A DNA stretch of 64,000 nt from Algoriphagus hitonicola (GCF_900113375.1 NZ_FOPC01000006.1:205225-269224); one strand, 5' to 3'; shown: positions 34,601 to 43,301, counted from the first letter of the stretch. Program-made: numbers and translations. Notes: generated by a model from the letters alone, not told the origin.

Positions 34601-35525
34601 CAATTACCACCCCGCCTACAGCTTCTGCTCCGCTTTTATCAAGAATACCTCCCATATTTCGGGGTTGCGGCCCGATATTCACACGTGCCACATCTTTGAT
34701 TCTGATGGGAACATTATCGGTGACTTTGACTACCGCTTGATCCAAGTCACTGAGTTCTTCTACATACCCCAAGCCCCGGATAAAGTAATCCACCCGGTTG
34801 ATTTCAATGGTATTGGCAGAGACATCCAAATTGGATTTTCTGACCGCTTCCATGACATCCATCAAGGTGACTTCATAGGTTTTTAAGGCTCCCGGATCCA
34901 CATCGATTTGGTATTCTTTGATATAGCCACCTACCGAAGCCACTTCAGAAACACCCTCAACCGCTGTGAGAGAATAGCGGACGTAATAATCCTGAATCGT
35001 TCGAAGTTCATGTAAATCCCATCCTCCAACAGGATTTCCCTCCTCATCACGCCCCTCGAGAGTATACCAAAAAACCTGACCCAGTGCCGTGGCATCTGGT
35101 CCTAATTTGGGCTGGACATCCTCTGGCAGCAAATCCGTGGGAAGTGAATTGAGTTTTTCGAGTACCCGGGATCGACTCCAGTAAAACTCAGTATCCTCAT
35201 CAAAAATGATGTAGATGCTGGAAAATCCAAAAGCAGAACTGGAGCGCACACTTTTCACTCCGGGTAGTCCCAACAGGGAGGTGGTAAGAGGATAGGTGAT
35301 TTGATCCTCGACATCCTGTGGAGATCGACCCATCCACTCGGTGAATACGATTTGTTGGTTTTCGCCGATGTCGGGAATTGCATCGACCGGAACAGGATCT
35401 CTTGGTAAAAAGTCCAAATTCCAATTGAAGGGAGCAGTCACCAATCCCCAGCCAATGAGCAGAAGAAGAAAGATGACGGTAACGAGTTTATTCTCCAGAA
35501 AGTACCGGATGATTTTATTGATCAT
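31695..35525 (-). CDS. cusA: CusA/CzcA-type heavy-metal RND pump
   Basis: The proton-driven inner-membrane pump of the system. Markers are VPVDAIPDIGENQ, the proton-relay region IAIGTMVDLGIILNENVLRHLE (Asp432, Glu439), GRAETAIDPAPMSMFE and the late GIATDDGVVMGSYL. At 1276 residues it is about 230 longer than E. coli CusA (1047). Much of the excess is a hydrophobic block at about 528-635 with three or four possible membrane helices, and a smaller soluble insert after SMFENTINY. First gene of the cusA-tolC-cusB-DUF3347-CHY stretch. Confidence 0.95.
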   Translation of the reverse strand: MINKIIRYFLENKLVTVIFLLLLIGWGLVTAPFNWNLDFLPRDPVPVDAIPDIGENQQIVFTEWMGRSPQDVEDQITYPLTTSLLGLPGVKSVRSSSAFGFSSIYIIFDEDTEFYWSRSRVLEKLNSLPTDLLPEDVQPKLGPDATALGQVFWYTLEGRDEEGNPVGGWDLHELRTIQDYYVRYSLTAVEGVSEVASVGGYIKEYQIDVDPGALKTYEVTLMDVMEAVRKSNLDVSANTIEINRVDYFIRGLGYVEELSDLDQAVVKVTDNVPIRIKDVARVNIGPQPRNMGGILDKSGAEAVGGVVIARYGNNPLKVIEGVKAEIEKLSQGLPSKTLADGTVSKVTLVPFYDRTGLIYETLGTLYDAISLQILVTIIVILVMVYNIRASLLISALLPMAVLICFIFMKYIGVDANIVALSGIAIAIGTMVDLGIILNENVLRHLEIAPKGQSKIQTVYLATAEVSGAIITAVSTTIISFLPVFTLEAAEGKLFGPLAYTKTFALISAVLFTLLIMPAFSHWIFSIKKLKGKISRYVNYGLIILGPIVALTLWSWGGWLLFGYGLINTLSNQYPEKVGMYKDKLIIGITLLFISWLLTTEWMPLGVSVSTILNFIFILFLLGLVLGGFSVFIKVYPKILHWCLENKGTFLLFPVIVILIGISVWLGFAQVFGVVPKAFDQLGINVRTTGVWSGLTHTFPGLGEEFMPSLNEGSFLLMPTTMPHSGVQENKEVLQKLDMLVTAIPEVDMVVGKAGRAETAIDPAPMSMFENTINYKSEYLTDINGTRLRFKVKDGKFELKDGSFYDPETMTPDQIDTKNLIPDNNGQYFRQWRPHINSPDDIWDEIISVVNLPGVTSSPKLQPIETRLVMLQTGMRAPMGIKVYGPDLKTIESFGLELEKYLKEVPSVKKEAVFADRIVGKPYLELDINREQIARYGMNVMDVQDFIETAIGGMKVSTTVEGRERFPIRVRYAREFRDDPHAIENLQIPTPQGNYIPLGQLASINYRPGPDMIRGENSFLVGYVLLDKMPGFAEVTVVEDAQRYLDQKIESGELKVPNGVRFQFSGSYENQVRAEKRLSIVVPISLILIFLILYFQFRAVSTTLFVFSGIAMAFSGGFMMLWFFGQDWFFDFSLFGTNIRDLFQMKVYNLSVAVWVGFIALFGIATDDGVVMGSYLDQSFRENKPSTSRAIRDAVMEAGKRRVLPCMMTTATTLLALLPIFTSTGRGSDIMIPMAIPALGGMILEITTVFIVPTLYCWWAERKLKQNSEVFTEESNV

Positions 35526-35620
35526 TTTATTCTCAGATTGATAGATAAGAATGTAATAGACTGAAAATCAGCCATTAGGTTTCATTCTTGCGACTAAGCC
35601 TCAAGAAAATCCATCAAATC

Positions 35621-36037
35621 CTAGATTAAAAAGGATTGGAATAAAATGAACCGTTCGGTTTTTGAAGGGGGTGGAGGGGATTCGGTAAAGTGGGCTGATT
35701 CGCTTGATTCCGTGAAAGGAGAAAGCCAAAAAGAAATTACTAAAGAAGATACAAAAGTGGAAGAGATTAGTTTTACCTCTGACTTATCGAGACCTGTCTC
35801 GGCCTCAGTTTGAAAATGCTCATACTCATCATCACAACAATCATGAGGAGGAAGATTTTCTTGCTCTGTTTCATGGCAGGAAGGTTTTTTCTCCAGCATT
35901 TGGCAATCCAAATGAGCTTTTTCCCAACCTATTTTCACAGCAGTTTCTTCCCCCATGCAAAGATGCACGGCTTTGGCCACTCCAATGTTTGAAAGGAGGA
36001 TCAAAGAAGCTAGCGCTATGGAAATCAGTTTGTTCAC
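35621..36037 (-). CDS. HYC_CC_PP family protein
   Basis: A 138-residue exported protein with signal peptide (about 1-22), an HLC motif directly after it (AVHLCMGEE), a DCCDDE motif in the middle and a PPPP run near the C-terminus. These are the three features for which the family is named. The Cys and His residues suggest metal binding, and the place between CopA and CusA supports a copper role, but no function is established. Confidence 0.75.
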   Translation of the reverse strand: MNKLISIALASLILLSNIGVAKAVHLCMGEETAVKIGWEKAHLDCQMLEKKPSCHETEQENLPPHDCCDDEYEHFQTEAETGLDKSEVKLISSTFVSSLVISFWLSPFTESSESAHFTESPPPPSKTERFILFQSFLI

Positions 36038-36129
36038 TGCTGTAAAAATAGGTTAATTTTTCAAATTACCCCGAAAGCCTACTAATTATTATAGAGATCA
36101 AAGGGGTATACGGGGATTTCTGTTGGTAG

Positions 36130-36339
36130 TTATACTGGTTTTGCGATAAATCCTGCTTTTAATACTGTCTTGAATACCTCCTCCTCGGTAATCGATTCAG
36201 ATTGGACGGTTAAAATTCGATCATCGCTTTGCAAATCTACCGACCAATTTTCGATTTTAGGCTCTTCATTCAATTTAGGTTCTACTTTAGCAAGACAGTT
36301 GTGACAATTGATATTGGTTTTAAATTTTAAGGTTTTCAT
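36130..36339 (-). CDS. HMA-domain metal-binding protein (CopZ-like)
   Basis: A 69-residue ferredoxin-like HMA domain with the CxxC site at Cys12-Cys15 (NINCHNCLAKV). Such proteins bring Cu(I) to CopA. The motif lacks the usual Met before the first Cys (it is I-N-C-H-N-C), a variant common in Bacteroidota. The start at 36339 (MKTLKF) is preferred over one two codons upstream. It follows copA by 112 bp. Confidence 0.85.
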   Translation of the reverse strand: MKTLKFKTNINCHNCLAKVEPKLNEEPKIENWSVDLQSDDRILTVQSESITEEEVFKTVLKAGFIAKPV

Positions 36340-36457
36340 GATCAAGAAATTAGGAGTTAATAAATATGACTGGTTTTACTAAGTGTTTTATTCTTCGAAT
36401 CTTGGTTATGCTGGTAATGAATTGATTGAAATTTTTTTCTGTGATAAATCGAAAATA

Positions 36458-38707
36458 TCAAAGCTTTCTAGCTTTCAGCCTCAAGCTATTCATCACCACC
36501 GAAACGGAACTAAAGGCCATGGCTGCACCGGCAATCATCGGATCGAGAAGGAAACCATTGATCGGATAAAGCACTCCTGCAGCGATTGGAATCCCGATTA
36601 GGTTGTAAATAAAAGCCCAGAAAAGGTTTTGCTTTACACCATTGACTGTGAGGTGCGAAAGCCGGAATGCCTGAGGGATTTTTTCGAGGTCAGAAGTGAT
36701 CAGCGTGATTTTGGCTACATCCATAGCAATGTCTGAGCCTTGCCCCATGGCGATGCTGACATCAGCCTGTGCCAAAGCTTCCGAGTCGTTGATTCCGTCT
36801 CCGACCATGGCGACTATTTTGCCTTTTTCTTGGAGTGATTTGACAAATGACGATTTGTCCGCTGGCATCACTTCTGCTTCGTAATGATCGATCCCTACTT
36901 GTGAAGCCACCACTTTTGCCGTTTGTTGATTGTCCCCAGTGAGCATATATACTTCCACACCGGATTTTTGTAAATTTTGGATCGCAGTTTTAGAGCTCGG
37001 TTTAATCTGATCTTCGATACCGAGAATAGCCAAGCTTTTTTTCTCCTCGGCAAACCAGATCACGGTTTGGGCTTTTTCGCTCCATGATTTGGCTTGAGAT
37101 TTTAACTCTTCTGAAATAGAAACACCATTTTCTTCCAGTAATTTCTGATTTCCAACAAAATAATTTTTTCCTTCAACTTCCCCTTTTACTCCTCGGGCCG
37201 TAATGCTTTCGAAATTTTTCAGATCTAGTGGTTGAATACCTTTTTCCTTTAAAAATTTAACGACTGCATCAGCCAATGGATGCTCGGATTTGGATTCGAG
37301 AGCTAATACTATTTGTAAGTAGTTAATAGTAAATGCAGAATGGTTTAATAAATCACTATTTTTCTCTGACCACTGTAAATTCACTACCGTTGGTTTACCC
37401 ATGGTAATCGTCCCAGTTTTGTCCAAAATTATGGCATTGACCTCATGACCGAGTTCCAGACTTTCTGCATCCCGAATGAGGATTTGGTTCTCTGCTCCCT
37501 TGCCTACACCGACCATAATTGCCGTTGGGGTGGCGAGTCCCAACGCACAGGGACAGGCTATTACCAGCACGGAAACCGAGGCTAAAAGTGCGTGAGAAAA
37601 GGCATTTTCTCCTCCAAAAATCATCCAAATTCCAAAGGTCAGTAGAGCGATAAGAATCACCGTGGGTACAAATATCCCTGCAATCTTATCCACCAACTTC
37701 TGCACCGGCGCTTTGCTTCCCTGTGCTTCTTGCACCCGAGCGATAATTTGCGAAAGTAGGGTGGAGGCACCAACTTTTTCAGCTAAAATCTCCAAACTTC
37801 CCTTTTGATTGATGGTTCCGGCGAAGACCTTATCCTCCTGTTTTTTCTCCACAGGGACAGGTTCCCCACTGATCATACTTTCGTCAATGAAACTATTTCC
37901 AGAAACAACTACCCCATCTACCGGGATTTTTTCTCCGGGTTTGATCAGAATTCGATCGCTTATCTGTACCTCTTTAATTTGGACCTCCTGTGACTGTCCG
38001 TTTTGGATTCGAGTCAAAGTTTTGGGTTGAAGTCCGATTAGCTTTTTCAAAGCTGTACCGGTTTGAGATTTGGCCCGCTCTTCTAGCAGTTTTCCAAAAG
38101 AAATGAAAACGATGATCACGGTGGCCGCTTCATAATATACGTGGGGATGAATTCCCCTAGCATGCCAAAAATCCGGGAAAAAGGTATTGAATGCGGAAAA
38201 TAGAAAAGCAATTCCTGTACTTAGGGCCACTAGCGTGTCCATATTGGCTTTGCGGTGACGGGCTTGTTTCCAGGCATTGACATAGAAATGCTGTCCAAAA
38301 TAAAATAAGACAGGGATACTAAGCATGAGGCTAATCCATTTCCCCGGCTCCCAATCCATAAAAAACATCCCCAGCACAAATACCGGGACAGTCAGTAAAG
38401 CCGCTCCAATGGTTCGCTTTTTTACGTTTTGATACTGTTCTTTTTGGAAAGTTTCTTGAGCTTCTTCCGGATTGTCTTGAGTTAAAATAAGCCCATAGCC
38501 AACATCTTGGAGAGCCTTATCCAAAGCTTCTGGACTGAGATGATCCTCATATTTCACCAAAACACTGTTGGATGCGAAATTCACAGAAGCAGACTTCACC
38601 CCCTCGGTATAAGATAAAATAGTTTCTACACTTGACGCACATGCAGCGCAGGTCATTCCCGTAACAGGGAAATTTTTCTTTTGGATTTTCGCTTCACTTA
38701 TTTCCAT
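36458..38707 (-). CDS. copA: Copper-exporting P1B-type ATPase
   Basis: A 749-residue ATPase that moves Cu(I) from cytoplasm to periplasm. One N-terminal HMA domain (GMTCAAC, Cys20 and Cys23), the transmembrane CPC motif at 385-387, TGES-like ISGEPVPVEK, the phosphorylated Asp429 in DKTGTIT, the HP motif (SEHPLADAV) and GDGINDSEAL. The CPC motif marks the copper/silver group. It lies 82 bp after the HMA-AraC regulator gene, which should control it. Confidence 0.96.
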   Translation of the reverse strand: MEISEAKIQKKNFPVTGMTCAACASSVETILSYTEGVKSASVNFASNSVLVKYEDHLSPEALDKALQDVGYGLILTQDNPEEAQETFQKEQYQNVKKRTIGAALLTVPVFVLGMFFMDWEPGKWISLMLSIPVLFYFGQHFYVNAWKQARHRKANMDTLVALSTGIAFLFSAFNTFFPDFWHARGIHPHVYYEAATVIIVFISFGKLLEERAKSQTGTALKKLIGLQPKTLTRIQNGQSQEVQIKEVQISDRILIKPGEKIPVDGVVVSGNSFIDESMISGEPVPVEKKQEDKVFAGTINQKGSLEILAEKVGASTLLSQIIARVQEAQGSKAPVQKLVDKIAGIFVPTVILIALLTFGIWMIFGGENAFSHALLASVSVLVIACPCALGLATPTAIMVGVGKGAENQILIRDAESLELGHEVNAIILDKTGTITMGKPTVVNLQWSEKNSDLLNHSAFTINYLQIVLALESKSEHPLADAVVKFLKEKGIQPLDLKNFESITARGVKGEVEGKNYFVGNQKLLEENGVSISEELKSQAKSWSEKAQTVIWFAEEKKSLAILGIEDQIKPSSKTAIQNLQKSGVEVYMLTGDNQQTAKVVASQVGIDHYEAEVMPADKSSFVKSLQEKGKIVAMVGDGINDSEALAQADVSIAMGQGSDIAMDVAKITLITSDLEKIPQAFRLSHLTVNGVKQNLFWAFIYNLIGIPIAAGVLYPINGFLLDPMIAGAAMAFSSVSVVMNSLRLKARKL

Positions 38708-38789
38708 GCTACAAAGATGGGCTCAAGTCTCCCCTTATTTGTTATGAAATTTTGTAAAAAAACTATAAGATTTTACAATTCAGCGCTTC

Positions 38790-39359
38790 CTAAACTTCAT
38801 CGAGGCTTTTTCTTTTACCGGAGTTTTGCTTGAATTGAGAGGGTTTCATCCCCGTTTCTTTTTTAAAAATTGCGGAAAGGTAAGCTGCTGAACTGTAGCC
38901 GAGTTGGAAGGCAATTTCGGCGAGTTTTTGCTCATTGTACAGGATCAATTCTTTTGCCTTCTCGATTTTGAGCCGGGTGATGTATTTTTCGATGGTAAGT
39001 CCTTCGACTTGGGAGAAAAGCCGACTTAGCTGTACGTAGTCTTGCTTAAGTTTCGCTTCCAAAAAGTCAGAGTAATTGGTTTCTAGGGTCTGATTGGAGT
39101 GATGGATCTGTTGGATCAGCGTATTCTTAATCGATTCGATCAGAGTGGCATTTTTTGATTCCAAAAGTTCAAAACCGATTTCTTTCAAACCTTTGCCAAG
39201 GAGTTCTTTTTTTTCGGGAGAAGGGATCTTTTTCAAATGGATAATTCCCAAATCCACGGATTCATACGGGATTTGCTGTCTCTCCAACTCCTCTTTGACT
39301 GCTTGAATGCAGCGAGGGCAAACCATGTTTTTTACTCGGATTTGTTGAAGATTTTCCAC
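38790..39359 (-). CDS. HMA-AraC fusion regulator
   Basis: A 189-residue transcription factor. The N-terminal 75 residues look like an HMA metal-binding domain with MVCPRC (Cys14, Cys17); after a linker, an AraC-type helix-turn-helix pair fills about 105-183 (LAEIAFQLGYSSAAYLSAIFKKETGMKPSQF). The arrangement suggests direct sensing of Cu(I) or another soft metal through the CxxC site. It heads the minus-strand copper genes. The MITE-like element lies just upstream. Confidence 0.85.
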   Translation of the reverse strand: MENLQQIRVKNMVCPRCIQAVKEELERQQIPYESVDLGIIHLKKIPSPEKKELLGKGLKEIGFELLESKNATLIESIKNTLIQQIHHSNQTLETNYSDFLEAKLKQDYVQLSRLFSQVEGLTIEKYITRLKIEKAKELILYNEQKLAEIAFQLGYSSAAYLSAIFKKETGMKPSQFKQNSGKRKSLDEV

Positions 39360-39412
39360 GGTTTAAAAAGAAAAGAATCAATCAAATAGTTCAATTCCAA
39401 ATCCACAAAAAA

Positions 39413-39770
39413 ATGAGGCTGTCTCATAAATCGCTAGAATGTAAGCCTGAGTCTTAAATATTCTTCGAACATACAAAAAGGAGATGACGAAAATTATGGT
39501 TTGAATCAAATTTTTGGTCACGCTGAGCACTTGAGAGACGGGAGTCTCGAAATCGAAGCATCCTCGTACCTTCAGACTCCCGTCTTTCGGGTGCTCGGAC
39601 TGACCCCAATTTTGTGATATTAAGCATCTTTGTCATTGGTAGCACCTGACCAACTAGAGTTGGGCAGTACGAAGGCTATTTCTATCATTCTAGCCCACAT
39701 TTCGACTTCCTGCCTTTGCCGGCGAGGCTGGCGCTGAATGTGACAAACTTCACTTTTGAGACAGCCTCAT
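39413..39770. mobile_element. MITE-like element, 358 bp
   Basis: Perfect 14-bp terminal inverted repeats ATGAGGCTGTCTCA (39413-39426) and its complement (39757-39770). Inside are a second inverted repeat GCTAGAATG (39433-39441) / CATTCTAGC (39686-39694) and a long hairpin at 39516-39605. No coding frame for a transposase is present. The GAGGCTGTCTCA ends resemble those of IS1182/IS5-type transposons. No clear target duplication is visible; only AT on each side if the end is set at GAGG. It fills the 435-bp gap between the AraC and adaptor genes. Confidence 0.75.
39516..39605. repeat. Long hairpin inside the MITE
   Basis: Arms of 23 bp at 39525-39547 and 39574-39596 pair fully, with three G-T pairs; 11 of them (GACGGGAGTCT) are perfect. 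GGTCA and TGACC extend the stem to 39516 and 39605. The loop is 26 nt. Confidence 0.75.
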
Positions 39771-39794
39771 CTGATTATTTAAGAAAAGGAAATT

Positions 39795-41105
39795 TTATTG
39801 ATTTGAGCTCGATAAAGGAGTACTTGCTTTTTCTACTTTATCACCTTCCTCTAATTCCTTGCTTACTGTATAATAAGGTCCAGAAACTACCTCTTGATTT
39901 TCGGAGAGTCCTTCAAGCACTTCAATGAATTGAAAATCAGAAATTCCAGTTTTGATTTTAGTCATTTTTGCTTCACCGTTTTCTACTAAAAATACCAATT
40001 CTTGTGGTCGGGTAGTGCCATCAGCTAGAGTGTCCACTTTGTTTTCCCGAGTAGTAACTGCAGCAAGTGGAACCGAGAGCACATTATCTTTTTGATTGGT
40101 GATAATCTCGACAGAGGCAGTCATGCCAGGTCTAAATGGGTATTTGTTTCCCGCATCCACGAGATCCTGATAGGAGCTATTGAGAATTCTGATCTTCACT
40201 TTAAATTCTGTGACCGCATCGGAGGAGGCTTTCGTATTTGCGGTGTTGGCGATGCTGGTGACGATTCCTTTAAAGGTCTTACCAGAAGTGGAGTAGGCGT
40301 CCACTTCGATTAGGGTGGTGTCACCCATCGCCAGGCGAACAATGTCGTTTTCGTTGACATCCACTCGAACTTCCATCCGGGTGAGGTCCGCTATAGTGAG
40401 CATTTCGGTTCCTGCCATTTGCTGGGTTCCCACCACTCGTTCTCCTTTTTCTACCAAGAGATTGGAAACTATCCCGCTGACCGGGGAATAGACATTGGTC
40501 AAGCGGAGGTTTTCCGCGGCTTCATTTACGGTAGCTTGTGAACTTTTGACCACGAACTCTGCGGCAATGACACTTTGTTTGGCTGCTTCTAGATCCTTTT
40601 GGGCAGTGATGTAATTGGCCTCGGCTTGTTCAAAATCCGCATCGGAAATAGCCTTTTGCTCATAGAGCGTTTTTTGACGTTTATATTCCAGTTCACTACG
40701 GGTAAACTGGGCTTCGGCACGCTGCAAACTCGCTTTACTCTGAGCCAAATTGGCTTGTTGTTGATTGAGATTGGCGCGGCTTCTGTCAAGCGCTGATATG
40801 AAATTGTCAGGTCGGATTTTCACCAGAAGTTTGCCCATTTCGACCGAGTCACCTTCCTGGATATTCAATTCGATGATTTCACCAGCCACATCAGGGCTGA
40901 GATTTACCTCTATTTCAGGTTGAATTTCACCTGAGGCACTCACTTTTTCGATGATCGAGTTTTTGCCGACTTTTGCAATTTCTACTTGAGTTACATTTTC
41001 TCCTCCGATCCAGCCCAGTGATCTTCCGATGATTGCGAATACGATTAGTGCACCCACTATGCCGAGAAGGTAATAGAGTAGTTTGTTTGATTTTTTTGTA
41101 GCCAT
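39795..41105 (-). CDS. Periplasmic adaptor protein (HlyD/MacA type)
   Basis: A 436-residue adaptor with an N-terminal membrane anchor (about 9-30), a lipoyl half-motif before and after a coiled-coil hairpin (about 100-205) and beta-barrel part (RMEVRVDVNENDIVRL). It is the MacA-like type that works with an ABC transporter such as MacB, or with an RND pump. It follows the TolC gene by 3 bp. No pump gene follows: the MITE and the copper regulator come next. Confidence 0.88.
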   Translation of the reverse strand: MATKKSNKLLYYLLGIVGALIVFAIIGRSLGWIGGENVTQVEIAKVGKNSIIEKVSASGEIQPEIEVNLSPDVAGEIIELNIQEGDSVEMGKLLVKIRPDNFISALDRSRANLNQQQANLAQSKASLQRAEAQFTRSELEYKRQKTLYEQKAISDADFEQAEANYITAQKDLEAAKQSVIAAEFVVKSSQATVNEAAENLRLTNVYSPVSGIVSNLLVEKGERVVGTQQMAGTEMLTIADLTRMEVRVDVNENDIVRLAMGDTTLIEVDAYSTSGKTFKGIVTSIANTANTKASSDAVTEFKVKIRILNSSYQDLVDAGNKYPFRPGMTASVEIITNQKDNVLSVPLAAVTTRENKVDTLADGTTRPQELVFLVENGEAKMTKIKTGISDFQFIEVLEGLSENQEVVSGPYYTVSKELEEGDKVEKASTPLSSSNQ

Positions 41106-41108
41106 GGT

Positions 41109-42452
41109 TTAGTTGAGGTTGATGGGGTTGCCGAGATAAAAGTCAAGAACCTTTACTCTGAAAATGTAGGTGTATTTAGCATTGATCAGATCGGCTTGAG
41201 CATTAAAGAAATTTGCTTGAGAAACTTGAAAATCTACGGAATTGATTGCTCCTAAGTCAAATCGTTGCTGCGCGATGCGGAAAGTTTCTTCGAGACTTTT
41301 GACTCGAGAAAGTGATGCCTGATAAGATTGTTCAGCCGCCAAAGCATTGTTGTAGGCGGTTTCGATATCCTGCCGTAATTGGTTTTCAGCTTCTTGTTTT
41401 GAAACCTCCGCTAATCGCTCTTGGACCCGAGCCCGCTGGAGATTTGCTTTATTGGTAAACTGGGAAAAAACCGGAATGCTGAGCTGAATATTGACCGATT
41501 GAGACAGGTTGTTTCTGATTTGTCGGGAAAGGGGATCAGGTTCAAAACCAGGTGCGGCTCGATCGACATAGTTTGAGAAAAGATTAGCCCCTACACCCAA
41601 AGTCGGATAGTATTGACCCCGAGCGATTTTGACACCTAATCGAGCGCTTTCCAAGGAAGTCTTGGCCGCTTTGATTTCTGGCATATTGTCTATTGCCGTC
41701 GCAAAAATAGAAGCTGCATCTTCGGAAATAATCAAGTCTTCATTGATTTCGAGTTTGGGTTCGACGATTTCAAATCCTTCTGAATAGGGGATTTGAAGGG
41801 CTTGTGCAAGGTCAAGTTTGGAAAGGTTGAGTGCTTGATAAGCATTGATGACCTCCAACTCATTGGTAGCGACCTGCGCTTCCAGATCCAGCTGGTCTGC
41901 GAGTGGGAGAGAGCCTGCTTGGACTAGTCGTTTTGTTCTTTCGAGTTGCTCCTTGGTGGTTTCGAGTTGTCTTTCGGCAATTTTTGCCTGCTCCCGATTA
42001 AATACAATATTGATGTACAAGTTGATCACATTTAAGGTAATCGTGTTTCGTGTGGCCTCAATATTATAGGTGCCGGTTTCCAAGTCAATTTTTGCCTGAT
42101 TGACAGTATTGGTAATCCGCTGTCCAGCAAAAAGGGTAGCATTTGAGTTTGCGGAGACATTGATGTTTCCGATCCGTTGGGTTTCAAAAAGGTTGGTCAC
42201 CGGGTTGATCGATCGGCCCCATCGAAAACCCGAACTCGCTCCAGTAGAAAAGGAAGGGAGTCTGGATCCTTGGGATTGAAGTAAGGTAGCTTCGTTGGAA
42301 AGTTGGTTTAGTTCGCTTCGCTTAAGTGAAAGGTTGTTTTCTAGTGCGATTTTGACAGCAGTCTCTAAGTCTAAAGGTCCGCTAAAATCTTGGGAATAGG
42401 CACAAAAAAAACTGCCGACACTCAAGGCAAAGCCGAGTAAAAGCTTTTTCAT
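41109..42452 (-). CDS. TolC-family outer-membrane efflux protein
   Basis: A 447-residue TolC-type channel: signal peptide (about 1-21), two OEP repeats, the helical stretch QAKIDLETGTYNIEATRNTI and C-terminal RVKVLDFYLG. It lacks the Met-rich insert of the other TolC protein in the window. With the adaptor it should export small molecules or peptides through an unknown pump. It starts 8 bp after sdaAB, so may share its transcript. Confidence 0.9.
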   Translation of the reverse strand: MKKLLLGFALSVGSFFCAYSQDFSGPLDLETAVKIALENNLSLKRSELNQLSNEATLLQSQGSRLPSFSTGASSGFRWGRSINPVTNLFETQRIGNINVSANSNATLFAGQRITNTVNQAKIDLETGTYNIEATRNTITLNVINLYINIVFNREQAKIAERQLETTKEQLERTKRLVQAGSLPLADQLDLEAQVATNELEVINAYQALNLSKLDLAQALQIPYSEGFEIVEPKLEINEDLIISEDAASIFATAIDNMPEIKAAKTSLESARLGVKIARGQYYPTLGVGANLFSNYVDRAAPGFEPDPLSRQIRNNLSQSVNIQLSIPVFSQFTNKANLQRARVQERLAEVSKQEAENQLRQDIETAYNNALAAEQSYQASLSRVKSLEETFRIAQQRFDLGAINSVDFQVSQANFFNAQADLINAKYTYIFRVKVLDFYLGNPINLN

Positions 42453-42460
42453 GAAATAAA

Positions 42461-43138
42461 TTATAAGTCGATATCAGGTATGTAAATTAATTCGTTTATC
42501 CAGGGTAAAGATTTTAAATATTCTAATGTAATCGGAGCAATTCCAGAATCCATTTCAATCACGTGACAGGCAATATCATTTTTTCCTTTTCTTGAAACCG
42601 ACATAGTGGCAATGTTTGCTTTTTCCTGGGCGATTACAGAAGAAATAAACGCAATAGCCCCAGAAATATCTTTTGCTTTAATAATCAAGGTGTGATCCTG
42701 TGCCGAAAAATTGGCAACAAATCCGTCCACTTCGGCGATATTGATGAGTCCTCCTCCGAGGCTTTCTCCTACCACTTCCAGGCTTTTTCCATCCTTGATC
42801 AATTGAAGTTTGATGGTATTGGGGTGGTGAACCGAAGAATTCCCGATGGATTTGAAACGGTAGTTCAATCCTTTTTCTTTAGCAATTTCCAAGGCGTCTT
42901 TGATGCGTTCATCGTCCGTTTTGAAATCCATCAAGCCTCCAATAATTGCCCGATCACTTCCGTGTCCTTCGTAGGTTCTGGCGAAAGAATTATAAAATAT
43001 GATGGAAACTTCGTCTGGAATGCCTCCCAAAAGTCGAATGGCAGCTCGGGCGATCCGAACCACACCAGCCGTATGGGAGGAGGAGGGGCCGATCATTACT
43101 GGACCTATCATATCAAAAACACTGCTTTTTCCTGCCAT
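42461..43138 (-). CDS. sdaAB: L-serine ammonia-lyase, beta subunit
   Basis: Serine deaminase turns L-serine into pyruvate and ammonia with a 4Fe-4S cluster. This 225-residue protein is the beta subunit: IGPVMIGPSSSHTAG at the N-terminus, GHGSDRAIIGG, and a C-terminal ACT domain (about 148-220). The alpha subunit with the catalytic cysteines is not encoded in the window. Confidence 0.9.
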   Translation of the reverse strand: MAGKSSVFDMIGPVMIGPSSSHTAGVVRIARAAIRLLGGIPDEVSIIFYNSFARTYEGHGSDRAIIGGLMDFKTDDERIKDALEIAKEKGLNYRFKSIGNSSVHHPNTIKLQLIKDGKSLEVVGESLGGGLINIAEVDGFVANFSAQDHTLIIKAKDISGAIAFISSVIAQEKANIATMSVSRKGKNDIACHVIEMDSGIAPITLEYLKSLPWINELIYIPDIDL

Positions 43139-43255
43139 TTGCTTTATATTCCAATTTTGATGCTAAGGTAAGCTTACCTCAAAATTTCTCCTAAAAATGT
43201 TCAATAAAGAGCATATTCAGGTACTTTTTGATTTATTTCAACAAAAATTAACGAA

Positions 43256-43276
43256 TTAGAATTTAGACAATTCTAA
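43256..43276. promoter_or_regulatory. Inverted repeat upstream of the aminotransferase IV gene
   Basis: TTAGAATT (43256-43263), 5 nt, AATTCTAA (43269-43276), 25 bp before the start codon. The position suits an operator; the protein is unknown. Confidence 0.4.
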
Positions 43277-43301
43277 AAAACGTACGTATTCGGACGGTTC
43301 T

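Noticed and set aside
39413..39770. Full insertion sequence
   Set aside because: No transposase frame of useful length lies between the inverted repeats, so only a MITE-like element is called.
42692..43171. A 159-codon open frame on the plus strand
   Set aside because: Antisense to sdaAB, which is unmistakable; its composition reflects the opposite strand.
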